Shown: positions 51,650 to 60,781, counted from the stretch's first letter. The stretch is DNA of 64,000 bases from Flavobacterium franklandianum (GCF_007097365.1 NZ_VJZR01000001.1:124001-188000), one strand, 5' to 3'. Made by a program: numbers and translations. Notes: generated by a model not told the origin, from the sequence alone.

Positions 51650-52702
51650 TTAAACATCATCATAATCCACCACAATTTCTGCTGAGGTTGGACACGCTTG
51701 GCAAGTAAGAATCAAACCTTCTTCGATTTCGCTGTCAGTAAGAATAGAATTTTTCTTCATTTCGGCAGTTCCTGATTTTACTCGGGCGAGACAGCTGCTG
51801 CAAATACCACCTTGGCAGGAATAGGGAGCGTCAATGCCTTGTTTTAGGGCTGCTTCGAGGATGGTTTGTTTTTGCGACATTTCGAAAGTCGTTTCTTCGT
51901 CATCAACCGTTATTGTGATTTTGGTGTGACCTTCGTGCGAACTCGCTTCCAAATTTTCGACCGTAGAACTAGAAAACAATTCAAACTTAATAGCAGAATC
52001 CTTGATGTTGTGTTCTGTCAAAACTTTAGAAACAGTATTGATCATTTCTTCCGGTCCGCACAAATAGAACTTGTCGAATTCCAATTCCTTGTGTTTGTTA
52101 TTCAATACAAAATTCACGACCGATTTATCGATTCGACCAAAAAGTGCTCCGTCGGCTTTGGCTTGACTATAGACATAATGTACAAACAATCGTCCGGTAT
52201 ATTTCAGGTGCAAATCGTGTAATTCTTGATGAAAAATAGTTTCTTCGGGTGATTTGTTTCCGTAAACCAAGACAAAAGAACTTTGTGGTTCGCTTTTCAA
52301 AACCGATTTTAGGATAGAAATGGCGGGTGTAATTCCGCTTCCAGCTACAAAAGCTACATAGTTTTTTTGGTTGTGACTTTCCGTTTCTAACGTGAATTTT
52401 CCTTCTGGTTCTCCCACTTCAAGAACATCTCCTGCTTTTAGTTTGGTGTTGGCAAATTGAGAGAAAGCTCCGTTTTTCACCGCTTTTACGGCAATTCTCA
52501 ATTCCCCGCTTTCTGGCGAAGCACAAATGGAGTACGCACGACGAATTTCTTTGCCGTCCAGCGTTAATCTCAAATTGACATATTGACCCGCAATAAAAGT
52601 ATAATGGGATTTGAATTCCTCGGGAACATTAAAAAGAATAGAAACCGCGGCTGCAGTCTCGCGTTTCACTTCTTTTATGATAAGTTTTTTGAATATAGGC
52701 AT
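51650..52702 (-). CDS. PaaE-like ferredoxin-NADP reductase with 2Fe-2S domain
   Basis: A 350-aa electron-transfer protein. FAD part about residues 1-105 (RRAYSICASPESGELRIAVK), NAD(P) part about 110-230 (AGSGITPAISILKSVL and the end motif YLCGPEEMINTV), then a C-terminal plant-type ferredoxin domain with PYSCQGGICSSCLARV and LTCQACP giving the four cluster cysteines. It resembles PaaE of phenylacetate epoxidase and related reductases. No paaABC genes are in the window, so its electron acceptor is unknown. Divergent from the PadR gene. Confidence 0.9.
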   Translation of the reverse strand: MPIFKKLIIKEVKRETAAAVSILFNVPEEFKSHYTFIAGQYVNLRLTLDGKEIRRAYSICASPESGELRIAVKAVKNGAFSQFANTKLKAGDVLEVGEPEGKFTLETESHNQKNYVAFVAGSGITPAISILKSVLKSEPQSSFVLVYGNKSPEETIFHQELHDLHLKYTGRLFVHYVYSQAKADGALFGRIDKSVVNFVLNNKHKELEFDKFYLCGPEEMINTVSKVLTEHNIKDSAIKFELFSSSTVENLEASSHEGHTKITITVDDEETTFEMSQKQTILEAALKQGIDAPYSCQGGICSSCLARVKSGTAEMKKNSILTDSEIEEGLILTCQACPTSAEIVVDYDDV

Positions 52703-52802
52703 ATTATAAATTTTAGCAAAGGTACTAAACCAATTAGTTTTCTAAAAGTGATATGGTTTGAAAATTTTAATACCTAAATTAATTATGTATAAGAATCTTA
52801 TG

Positions 52803-52810
52803 TATATTTG
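52803..52810 (+). promoter_or_regulatory. -7 element (TATATTTG) of the PadR gene
   Basis: A TAnnTTTG match 16 nt before ATG 52827. It lies inside the longer open frame that starts at 52758 and therefore supports the shorter protein. Confidence 0.6.
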
Positions 52811-52826
52811 TAATTCAAAATATAGA

Positions 52827-53168
52827 ATGAAGATGAAAAACTCACAATTATACAAAGGAAGTCTCAACACCATCATATTGAAATTGCTCGAAGAAAACGG
52901 CAAGATGTATGGTTACGAAATTACCCAAAAAGTAAAAGCTATAACACTTGGCGAACTCAATATTACGGAAGGTGCCTTGTATCCTGCTTTACACAAACTC
53001 GAAGCCGAAGGTTTGCTGGATGTCGAGATTGAAAGAGTAGATAACCGTTTGAGAAAGTATTATAAATTGACGGAAACGGGAACGAAAGAAACCATGAACC
53101 GCTTGAGCGAATTAGAAGATTTTATTAGAAATATGCAGAGTTTGGTGAATCCGAAATTGGAATTTTAA
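52827..53168 (+). CDS. PadR-family transcriptional regulator
   Basis: 113 aa from ATG 52827 (MKMKNSQLYKGSLNTIILKLLEENGKMYGYEI). The winged helix contains the family pattern GYEITQKVK, LNITEGALYPALHKLEAEGLL and RKYYKLTETGTKE. PadR repressors control detoxification and ABC-exporter genes. In this locus the 236-aa membrane protein follows 35 bp downstream and the ABC pair lies further right, so it probably controls that group. Confidence 0.92.
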   Translation: MKMKNSQLYKGSLNTIILKLLEENGKMYGYEITQKVKAITLGELNITEGALYPALHKLEAEGLLDVEIERVDNRLRKYYKLTETGTKETMNRLSELEDFIRNMQSLVNPKLEF

Positions 53169-53203
53169 TACAAACTACAAAGGTTTTAAAAACCAAGTAA
53201 ATT

Positions 53204-53914
53204 ATGAAACTCACTCCCCAACAAATAGACCACCTCTACCTTTTCACTCGCCAACATTATGTAGAATGGTATGATTTGCAATCAGAATTAGTCGATCATT
53301 TGGCGAATGCCATAGAAACGCAATGGCAAGAAAATCCTAAACTCACTTTTGACGAAGCTTTGAATATTGAGTTTAAAAAATTTGGTGTTTTTGGTTTTAT
53401 GGGCGTGGTTGAGGAAAAGCAAAAATTCTTAGGAAAGAAATACAATAGGTTGGTGTTATCGCATATTAAGGAGTTTTTCACATTACCAAAAATCCTTTTG
53501 ACAATTACGGCAACTTGGGCTTTGTTTCTCTTGTTTAAATGGAGTCGTTTCAACGGAGAATTTCTTTTATTTTTTTATGTTTTGTTAATTGGGTTTGCTT
53601 TTTACGCCATTATTAAAAACCGCATACAACGTAAACAACAAATAAACAAAAACCAAAAACGATGGCTGTTTGAAGAAATAATGAATCAATACGGCAGTTT
53701 TATTGGAGCTATTGTTTTTCCTCTAAATTTCTTATTGAATATTTTTAATCACGGAAATCGTTTTTTGAGTAATGATTACGGCATTGGGTTTACGAGTTTT
53801 TTTCTAGTTTTGATGACTTTTTTGCTGTATGTAATGTTTGTTTTAATTCCATCAAAATCTAAAGAATACTTGATCCAAACTTATCCAGAATATGGATTGA
53901 CAAAGCAACACTAA
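53204..53914 (+). CDS. Membrane protein next to PadR
   Basis: 236 aa. The N-terminal roughly 80 residues are helical and soluble (EWYDLQSELVDHLANAIE and TFDEALNIEFKKFG resemble DUF1700/DUF1129-like regulators that pair with PadR). Four hydrophobic segments follow. No enzyme motif. The gene ends at 53914, and one base later begins the left 26-nt inverted repeat of the GIY-YIG unit. Confidence 0.65.
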   Translation: MKLTPQQIDHLYLFTRQHYVEWYDLQSELVDHLANAIETQWQENPKLTFDEALNIEFKKFGVFGFMGVVEEKQKFLGKKYNRLVLSHIKEFFTLPKILLTITATWALFLLFKWSRFNGEFLLFFYVLLIGFAFYAIIKNRIQRKQQINKNQKRWLFEEIMNQYGSFIGAIVFPLNFLLNIFNHGNRFLSNDYGIGFTSFFLVLMTFLLYVMFVLIPSKSKEYLIQTYPEYGLTKQH

Positions 53915-53940
53915 TTTGTCATGCTGAGGAACGAAGTATC
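53915..53940. repeat. Left 26-nt inverted repeat of the GIY-YIG unit
   Basis: Contains GCTGAGGAACGAAG as its core; the whole 26 nt matches the inverse of 54299-54324 at 24 of 26 positions. It starts directly after the stop codon of the PadR-linked membrane protein. Confidence 0.85.
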
Positions 53941-53977
53941 ACTACAAAATTGATATATCAACTTTTAATAAAATTAA

Positions 53978-54292
53978 ATGATAGAATTTCAAGAAGGGTA
54001 TCATACTTATTATGTTTATATTTTAACAAATAAAGCTAAAACCGTTTTATATACAGGTGTTACAAATAATTTGAAAATCAGGCTTCAACAGCATAAAGAT
54101 TCCTTAAATCCAAACTCATTTACAGCCAAATATAACGTTCATTTTTTGTTATATTTCGAAAAGTTTACTTGGATACAAATGGCTATAGCCAAAGAAAAAG
54201 AAATTAAAGGATGGAAAAAAGACAAGAAGATCATACTGATAAAAACAATCAATCCCGAGTTAAATTTTCTTCATAACTTGTTTGAAGAATAA
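53978..54292 (+). CDS. GIY-YIG nuclease-superfamily protein (URI domain)
   Basis: 104 aa. YYVYILTNKAKTVLYTGVTNNLKIRLQQHK is the GIY-YIG core, with the catalytic Tyr pair, the Arg of RLQQH and the usual KEKEIKGWKKDKKIILI ending with the metal-binding Glu. Similar short proteins (YhbQ/URI type) cleave branched or single-stranded DNA; their role is unclear. The gene lies between a 26-nt inverted repeat pair that starts 38 bp before and 6 bp after it, so the unit of about 410 bp looks like a self-contained mobile or inherited cassette. Confidence 0.85.
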   Translation: MIEFQEGYHTYYVYILTNKAKTVLYTGVTNNLKIRLQQHKDSLNPNSFTAKYNVHFLLYFEKFTWIQMAIAKEKEIKGWKKDKKIILIKTINPELNFLHNLFEE

Positions 54293-54298
54293 AATGGA

Positions 54299-54324
54299 GA
54301 TGCTTCGTTCCTCAGCAAGACAAA
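54299..54324. repeat. Right 26-nt inverted repeat of the GIY-YIG unit
   Basis: Contains CTTCGTTCCTCAGC, the complement of the left repeat's core; 24 of 26 positions complementary. Confidence 0.85.
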
Positions 54325-54441
54325 TACAAGGAGTGAACTTAAAGCCTGTTTATCTGAAGTGATTTTTTTAAAATTTCAAAAGCTATTTTGTAACATTTCC
54401 TTACATTTAACAACTAATTACAAAACCAAACCACAATTATC

Positions 54442-55905
54442 ATGATTCTAAAATTTCTTTATCTCGAATGGAAGGCTTTTACCCGGTCGGCTTCGTTTGG
54501 AACTAATTTGGCACTGAAAATTATTTTGGGTTTTGTATCCGTTTTGTACACAGGTATTTTTTTAATGGCTGGAATTGGTGCATTTTACGGATTACAACAA
54601 ATGCATCTCGATCCGTTGCAGGAAGTAAACAAATATTTGATTTATTATTTTTTATTGGATTTGGGCATTCGATTATTGTTGCAAAAAATCCCTGTGATGA
54701 ATATTCGACCGTTGTTGTCCTTACCTTTTACAAGACCTACAATTGTTAACTTTTCGATAGGAAAAACGATGTTGTCTTTTTTCAATTTTCTACACGTTTT
54801 TTTCTTTTTGCCTTTTTCGATTGTTTTATTAGTCGAAGGTTACGATGTTTTGAGTGTGATGCTGTGGCATTTGGCAATGGCTGCCTTGGTTTATAGCAAT
54901 AATTTCCTGAATATTATATTGACCAACAAAGACAATGTGTTTACCATTTTCTTAGCCGCCGTGGTGATTATAGCGGGTTTTCAATACTATCATTATTTCA
55001 ACATTACCGATTATACTTCAGTATTTTTTGACGGATTATTTCATACGAGATGGATGTTTTTATTTCCAGTTTTGGCTTTGTTGGGCTTGTATTATTACAC
55101 TTTCACCTATCTGAAAATCAATTTATATCTCGATGCCGGACTTTCTACAAAACATGAAATCGCCAAAACCGAAGATTTAACTTGGTTGAACCAATTTGGA
55201 ACTTTGGGAACATTTCTTAAGAATGATATCAAACTCATTAAGCGAAACAAACGTTCGAGAACGACAGTGGTAATGAGCATTTTGTTTTTGTTTTATGGAT
55301 TTATCTTTTTCAGAGAAAATTCAGGTCAGCCAGAAATAATGCGGATTTTTGCCGGAATATTTGTTTCGGGAGGATTTTTATTCACGTTCGGACAATTTGT
55401 ACCCAGCTGGGACAGCTCGTATTATCCGCTGATGATGTCACAAAACATTTCCTATAAAGGTTACTTGAGTTCAAAGTGGTGGCTTATTGTTATTGCCACA
55501 TTCATTTCCACCATTTTGTCCTCATTTTATTTGATTTATGGCTGGCAAGTGTATCTAACGATTGTCGTTGGAGCCATTTATAATATTGGGGTCAATTCGC
55601 ATTTGGTTTTGCTTGGCGGAGCTTTTACCAAAACTCCAATAGATTTACAGTCCACCAAAGGGGCGTTCGGTGACAAAAAAGCATTTAATACAAGCGCAAT
55701 GTTGCTCTCACTACCCAAATTACTTTTGCCAATATTATTGTATTGGGCGGGTTCTTCGATATTGAATTTTAATTTAGGACTTGCCTTTGTTGCTATTGCA
55801 GGTGTTTTGGGCTTTGCTTTTAGAGACAAAGTTTTCTCTAAAATTGAAAAAATATACAAAACCGAAAAATACAAAACCATCGACGCTTACAAACAAAAAT
55901 CTTAA
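54442..55905 (+). CDS. DUF5687 ABC-exporter permease
   Basis: A 487-aa membrane protein with about ten to twelve hydrophobic segments, no signal peptide, opening FLYLEWKAFTRSASFGTNLALK, as in the DUF5687 permeases that accompany Bacteroidota ABC ATPases. The ATPase gene follows at 55984, so the two form one exporter whose substrate is unknown. Between them lies a palindromic repeat. Confidence 0.82.
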   Translation: MILKFLYLEWKAFTRSASFGTNLALKIILGFVSVLYTGIFLMAGIGAFYGLQQMHLDPLQEVNKYLIYYFLLDLGIRLLLQKIPVMNIRPLLSLPFTRPTIVNFSIGKTMLSFFNFLHVFFFLPFSIVLLVEGYDVLSVMLWHLAMAALVYSNNFLNIILTNKDNVFTIFLAAVVIIAGFQYYHYFNITDYTSVFFDGLFHTRWMFLFPVLALLGLYYYTFTYLKINLYLDAGLSTKHEIAKTEDLTWLNQFGTLGTFLKNDIKLIKRNKRSRTTVVMSILFLFYGFIFFRENSGQPEIMRIFAGIFVSGGFLFTFGQFVPSWDSSYYPLMMSQNISYKGYLSSKWWLIVIATFISTILSSFYLIYGWQVYLTIVVGAIYNIGVNSHLVLLGGAFTKTPIDLQSTKGAFGDKKAFNTSAMLLSLPKLLLPILLYWAGSSILNFNLGLAFVAIAGVLGFAFRDKVFSKIEKIYKTEKYKTIDAYKQKS

Positions 55906-55908
55906 TTC

Positions 55909-55962
55909 GTAAAGACACGATTAATCGCACCAACGTGCAGACGCGATTAATCGCGTCTCTAC
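55909..55962. repeat. ATTAATCGC palindromic repeat
   Basis: Includes a perfect 20-nt palindrome AGACGCGATTAATCGCGTCT at 55939-55958 and a degenerate first copy (GACACGATTAATCGCACC) just before it. A recurrent Flavobacterium intergenic repeat, here inside the ABC operon. Confidence 0.8.
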
Positions 55963-55983
55963 AGAAATCAAAAAAACATAAAA

Positions 55984-56679
55984 ATGATACAAGTACAAAA
56001 CCTTTCGAAATCATACAACGGAACCACCGTATTAAAAATAGACAGTTTAGAAATTCCAAAAGGACAAAGTTTTGGTCTTGTGGGCAATAACGGCGCAGGA
56101 AAAACCACTTTTTTCAGTTTGTTATTGGATTTAATTCAACCCTCAACAGGACATATTATCAACAACGAAGTTCAGGTAAATACTAGCGAAAACTGGAAAC
56201 CGTTTACCGCCTCGTTTCTAGACGAAAGTTTCTTGATTGGCTATCTCACTCCCGAAGAATATTTTTATTTCATTGGCGATTTGCGCGGTCAAAACAAAGC
56301 CGACATTGACGCTTTATTGGCTAAACACGAAGAGTTTTTTAACGGCGAAATCCTGAAAAACAAAAAATACCTTCGCGATTTATCCAAAGGGAATCAGAAG
56401 AAAGTGGGAATCATCGCCACACTCATCGGCAATCCCGAAGTTATAATTTTGGACGAACCTTTTGCCAATTTAGATCCAACAACCGTTAGTAGACTAAAAA
56501 AAATAATCAAAGAACTTGCCGAAAATCCAAATGTGACTGTTTTGGTTTCAAGCCATGATTTGCAGCACACCGTTGAGGTTTGTAGTCGAATAGTTGCTTT
56601 GAATAAAGGCGAAGTCGTGAAAGATATTCAAACATCGGCAGAAACTTTGCAAGAATTGGAAATGTTTTTTGCGGTTTAA
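55984..56679 (+). CDS. ABC transporter ATP-binding protein
   Basis: A 231-aa ATPase of the exporter type: Walker A GLVGNNGAGKTTFF, signature LRDLSKGNQKKVGIIATL (LSKGN instead of the usual LSGGQ), Walker B VIILDEPFANLDP and the switch His in LVSSHDL. It powers the DUF5687 permease encoded upstream. Confidence 0.92.
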   Translation: MIQVQNLSKSYNGTTVLKIDSLEIPKGQSFGLVGNNGAGKTTFFSLLLDLIQPSTGHIINNEVQVNTSENWKPFTASFLDESFLIGYLTPEEYFYFIGDLRGQNKADIDALLAKHEEFFNGEILKNKKYLRDLSKGNQKKVGIIATLIGNPEVIILDEPFANLDPTTVSRLKKIIKELAENPNVTVLVSSHDLQHTVEVCSRIVALNKGEVVKDIQTSAETLQELEMFFAV

Positions 56680-56725
56680 TACTTTAACAGTTTGTATTTT
56701 TATCGAATTAATTTTGAAATAATGC

Positions 56726-56741
56726 TCCCGAGGCTTTGGGA
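56726..56741. repeat. Degenerate copy of the 16-nt TCCCGAA palindrome
   Basis: TCCCGAGGCTTTGGGA; the two arms differ at one position. Intergenic, between the ABC ATPase and sprE. Confidence 0.6.
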
Positions 56742-56864
56742 TATATTTCATTTAGTCTTATTTTTATGGGCTATTTTAAAATAACTAACGGTATAAATTT
56801 CGATATTTCAAAAAGAAACGTATTTTTACCAGTCATTATACTAAAATGCGCTTTTAAAAGTTAA

Positions 56865-59699
56865 ATGATAAACTGTTTCCCATTGAAAACCAAGATATTT
56901 AAACACGCTTTCGTTACATTATTTATACTTTTTTTGGTAGCTTGTTCTACTAAGAAAGACACATTTTTAGCTAGAAATTCTCACGCTTTAAGTACCAAAG
57001 ACAACATTTTGTATAATGGTCAAATCGCATTAGACAAAGGAGTTGTAGGTATAAAAAGTAGCAATAAAGACAATTTTTGGACTCGATTGCCCATCGAGAG
57101 AATGCAATTTAAAGAAGATGATTCTCCCAACGGAAATTCCAAAAACCCCGATTTTGAAGCAGCTGAAGCTAAAGCCACCAAAGCCATTCAAAAACATTCA
57201 ATGTACATTGATGGTCAAGAAAAAAATTACCAAATAGACGAAGCGTATTTACTTTTAGGAAAAGCACGGTATTATGACCAACGCTTTTTTCCAGCACTCG
57301 AAGCCTTCAATTATATTTTATACAAATATCCTACGAGCAGCAACATCAATCCTGCCAAAATTTGGCGCGAAAAAACCAATATGCGTTTGGGTAACGATGC
57401 TCAAGTTCTAAAAAACATCGCAAAACTTTTAAAAGAGAAGAAACTGAAACCCCAAGTTGTGGCGGATGCCAATGCACTTTTGGCCGAATCGTTTTTGAAT
57501 TTAGAAGAGAAAGACAGTGCCATTGTAAAATTGAAAATTGCTAAAAACAGTACTAAAATCAATGCCGAGAAGGCTCGTTATCGTTTTATACTTGGGCAAT
57601 TGTATCAAGAGTTGGGCATAAAAGATACCGCTTTGATTTATTATCAAGAAGTAATTGATATGAATCGAAAAGCCGAAAGAGAATATGTTATTCAAGCGTA
57701 TGCCAAAAGAGCTCAGTTATTCGATTTTGAAAACGGTGACAAAGAAGCTTTTGTAAAAACCTATAACAAACTCGTTGCCGACAGAGAGAATCGTCCATTT
57801 TTAGGAACTATTTATTATGAAATTGGTGTTTTTTATGATAAAAATAACGATCAAGAATTGGCTAAAGAATTTTACAATACATCTTTAAAATCAAAGTCAA
57901 CCGATAATTATCTATTGGCTTCGAATTATAGGAATATAGGGAATATGCACTTTAAAAACACCGATTATTTCACGGCGGCCAAGTATTATGATAGCACTTT
58001 AGTGAAATTGGATGTTAAAACTAGAGAACACATTCACATAAAGAAAGTCCGAAAAGATTTAGACGAAGTGATTGAATTTGAATCTATTGCAAAAACAAAC
58101 GATAGCATTTTGAAAGTTGTTGCCATGAGCGATGCCAATAGAATTTTATATTATGAAGACTACATTGTAAAATTAAAAAAATCGGATGAAGAGAAACGAC
58201 TTTTGGCTGAAAAGCAAAAAGAAATCCAGAAAAATATAGATATAAACAATCTGTCCTCGTCAGATGATCCTGCAACAAGAGTTCAACAAGGCGGAAAAGC
58301 ACTTTCAAAGAAATCTCTTGCACCGCCTTCGATGACCGGTAGTTCAACAGGAAACGCTGCAAATGTTTTCTATTTTTATAATCCATCGACGGTAGCTTTT
58401 GGAAAAATTGAGTTTAAGAAAAAATTTGGAAATAGGGCTTTGGGAGGAAATTGGAGAATGCCAGCCAATAGAACGGACGTAGCTACTGATATTACGAACG
58501 ATGAAAATGAAACACCGGATGAAGAAGTTGTAGTAGCCGAAACACCTCAATACACACCATCATTTTATATCGAAATGTTGCCTAAAACACAAACTGAAAT
58601 TGACAGTATTGCCAAAGAAAGAAACTTTACCTATTATCAACTTGGGGTGATTTATAAAGAAAAATTCAAGGAATATAAATTAGCCAGCGACAAGTTGGAA
58701 AAATTGTTAGAGCAAAATCCAGAAGAAAAACTGGTGCTTCCTTCGATGTATAATTTGTATAAAATTTATCAAATTACAGACGCTGCCAAAGCCGAAGAGA
58801 TGAAAAACCGAATTTCTAGCCAATATCCAGATTCTCGTTATGCACAAATTATCAATAACAAAAACCCTAATACAGTTACCGAATCTGAAACTACTGAGGC
58901 TGAATATAATAAATGGTACAAATCATATCAGGACGAACAATTTGTTATACTTTTAGAAAAAATAGACGGACTTATTATTCAATATTATGGAGATGAAATT
59001 GTTCCTAAATACGAATTGCTAAAAGCCAATACCATTGGAAAACTTAGAGGATTAGAAGCCTACAAGAAAGCAATGCTGTTCGTTGCTGATAATTATGCTT
59101 CAAGCGAAGAAGGCAAAAATGCTCGTGAAATTTTAACTACTCAAATTCCTTTATTGGAAAGAATGAATTTTACCATATCCGAATCCAAAAACTGGAAAAT
59201 ACTATATAAAGTGGGTCAACAAGCAGACAAAGCCACAAAAAACATTGAAGATAAAATCAATAAATTCATTGCAGGTGAAAACCTCACAAGACTGACTTAC
59301 ACTTTTGATATTTATACCGAAAAAGAAAACTTCATTACCATTCAGGGCATAAAATCAGAAGCCTATGCAAAAAATTTAGCTTCAATTTTGAAGGAAGATA
59401 AAAAATTTAAAATCATAGAACCGGCAATCGTAATTTCGAGTGATAATTATAAAGTAGTTCAAATCAAAAAGAATTTAGCCGAGTATTTGACGCCACAAAA
59501 AACGGTGGTTGTACCTGCTCAATCAGCAGTTCCGAATCCAGTTGTTCCTGAACCCGCAGTTGTAAGTCCTGAAACTCCAGATAAAGAATCGCCAAAACTC
59601 GGATGGCCATCACCTAGCAAAGCGTCTAGAACAAGACCTCCAAGCGGAGTTCCAACGATGGAAGATAATGACAAACCTAGCGCAACTCCAAAACAGTAA
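56865..59699 (+). CDS. sprE: SprE/PorW-type tetratricopeptide lipoprotein of the type IX secretion/gliding system
   Basis: 944 aa from ATG 56865; a TTG at 56883 gives 938 aa starting LKTKIFKHAFVTLFILFLVAC and may be the true start. The lipobox is LVACST. The mature protein is helical with TPR-like units (AYLLLGKARYYDQRFFPALEAFNYILYKYP; KARYRFILGQLYQELGIKDTALIYYQEVI), and a second set lies around residues 620-720. A Pro-rich C-terminus closes it. SprE is required for gliding and for the type IX secretion complex in F. johnsoniae. Bactofilin starts 3 nt after its stop. Confidence 0.8.
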   Translation: MINCFPLKTKIFKHAFVTLFILFLVACSTKKDTFLARNSHALSTKDNILYNGQIALDKGVVGIKSSNKDNFWTRLPIERMQFKEDDSPNGNSKNPDFEAAEAKATKAIQKHSMYIDGQEKNYQIDEAYLLLGKARYYDQRFFPALEAFNYILYKYPTSSNINPAKIWREKTNMRLGNDAQVLKNIAKLLKEKKLKPQVVADANALLAESFLNLEEKDSAIVKLKIAKNSTKINAEKARYRFILGQLYQELGIKDTALIYYQEVIDMNRKAEREYVIQAYAKRAQLFDFENGDKEAFVKTYNKLVADRENRPFLGTIYYEIGVFYDKNNDQELAKEFYNTSLKSKSTDNYLLASNYRNIGNMHFKNTDYFTAAKYYDSTLVKLDVKTREHIHIKKVRKDLDEVIEFESIAKTNDSILKVVAMSDANRILYYEDYIVKLKKSDEEKRLLAEKQKEIQKNIDINNLSSSDDPATRVQQGGKALSKKSLAPPSMTGSSTGNAANVFYFYNPSTVAFGKIEFKKKFGNRALGGNWRMPANRTDVATDITNDENETPDEEVVVAETPQYTPSFYIEMLPKTQTEIDSIAKERNFTYYQLGVIYKEKFKEYKLASDKLEKLLEQNPEEKLVLPSMYNLYKIYQITDAAKAEEMKNRISSQYPDSRYAQIINNKNPNTVTESETTEAEYNKWYKSYQDEQFVILLEKIDGLIIQYYGDEIVPKYELLKANTIGKLRGLEAYKKAMLFVADNYASSEEGKNAREILTTQIPLLERMNFTISESKNWKILYKVGQQADKATKNIEDKINKFIAGENLTRLTYTFDIYTEKENFITIQGIKSEAYAKNLASILKEDKKFKIIEPAIVISSDNYKVVQIKKNLAEYLTPQKTVVVPAQSAVPNPVVPEPAVVSPETPDKESPKLGWPSPSKASRTRPPSGVPTMEDNDKPSATPKQ

Positions 59700-59702
59700 A
59701 TT

Positions 59703-60113
59703 ATGTTTGAAAAAAAGACAAAATCATACACGGAATTTCTGGGGAAAACGAATAGAATTGTCGAAGGAACCATCATAAAAGGAGATATTATTTCCCAAGC
59801 CGACTTTAGATTGGACGGAGAATTGACAGGAAATTTTCAAACCAAAGGGAAAATTGTCATTGGTCCAGCCGGAAGTGTTACAGGCGATATTGTTTGCAAA
59901 AACGCAGATATCGAAGGGAAATTCAAAGGTAAAATTCAAGTTTTAGAAATTTTGAATGTAAAAAATAAAGCCAGCATTTATGGCGAAGTAATTTGCGAAA
60001 AATTATCCGTAGAACCTGGCGCCGATTTTAGTGCTTCTTGTATGATGAAAACCAATTCGAAAATCACGATGCCATATGACGGACAATCAAGACCCGAAGA
60101 AGCAAACCAATAA
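59703..60113 (+). CDS. Bactofilin (polymer-forming cytoskeletal protein)
   Basis: 136 aa. The central beta-helix appears as IIKGDIISQADFRLDGELTGNFQTKGKIVIGPAGSVTGDIVCKNADIEGKFKGKI, the bactofilin domain repeat of short strands. Bactofilins polymerise without nucleotide and scaffold envelope machines. The start follows sprE by 3 nt, and its end overlaps the start of atpZ by 38 nt. Confidence 0.92.
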   Translation: MFEKKTKSYTEFLGKTNRIVEGTIIKGDIISQADFRLDGELTGNFQTKGKIVIGPAGSVTGDIVCKNADIEGKFKGKIQVLEILNVKNKASIYGEVICEKLSVEPGADFSASCMMKTNSKITMPYDGQSRPEEANQ

Positions 60114-60309
60114 TAAATGGTTGGCTCTTATCAATATTCCGATTCAAATGGGAGCAATTATTTTTTTGTTTTCCTATTTTGGAAATTGGCTCGACGAGAA
60201 ATACCCCAATGCACATACTATATTTGTCAAAATCCTAACATTAGTAGGAATAGCCATTGCTTTTTACAACATCAACAGGCAATTGAAAGACATCAATAAA
60301 TCTTCTTAA
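60076..60309 (+). CDS. atpZ: AtpZ/AtpI-type ATP synthase accessory protein
   Basis: 77 aa with two hydrophobic segments (WLALINIPIQMGAIIFLFSYFGNWL and TIFVKILTLVGIAIAFYNI) and charged loops, as in AtpZ/AtpI proteins encoded ahead of the F1Fo operon that help c-ring assembly or magnesium transport. The ATG at 60076 lies inside bactofilin; no later start would keep the first helix whole. Confidence 0.78.
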   Translation: MTDNQDPKKQTNNKWLALINIPIQMGAIIFLFSYFGNWLDEKYPNAHTIFVKILTLVGIAIAFYNINRQLKDINKSS

Positions 60310-60315
60310 ACATCA

Positions 60316-60714
60316 ATGAATTTCAAAAAATACCAACCCTTAATTGAAGTAACTTTGCTATCGATTCTGGTATATTTAGCACACAAATTGGTTTTTTTCT
60401 TAAACGAAAACAATCCGAATCTTCAAGGTTTTCATTTTCCAATAGAGGTTCTATATGGGTTTTTCTTTATTTGCTCTCTGCTAATTATTCGTATACTAAT
60501 TATGGTAAACGAAAAAAACATCAACAATGTGGGTTTTACTTTTCTTTTGGTCACTTTTATCAAAATGGCCTTATCCTATGTTGTTTTATCGCCTATCTTG
60601 AATTCAGGAAACCCAAATGTAAGAACAGAAAAAATTGATTTTTTTATCATTTTCGCTTTGTTTTTGACGATAGAAACCATTGTAACAGTCAGAATTCTAA
60701 ACAATAAGCAATAA
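60316..60714 (+). CDS. DUF6168 membrane protein (AtpI-like position)
   Basis: 132 aa with about four hydrophobic segments. In its place between atpZ and atpB it corresponds to the AtpI position of other ATP synthase operons, and this Bacteroidota family always appears there as far as I know; no activity is known. It begins 6 nt after atpZ. Confidence 0.7.
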   Translation: MNFKKYQPLIEVTLLSILVYLAHKLVFFLNENNPNLQGFHFPIEVLYGFFFICSLLIIRILIMVNEKNINNVGFTFLLVTFIKMALSYVVLSPILNSGNPNVRTEKIDFFIIFALFLTIETIVTVRILNNKQ

Positions 60715-60781
60715 AAAGACGTTTAGAAGATAAAATAGTCATTTTTTTTATTTAATGCTTTTGGCATATTAATTTAAAATG

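Noticed and set aside
52758..52826. Longer start of the PadR gene
   Set aside because: It would contain the -7 promoter box within the coding region, and the family begins near the later ATG.
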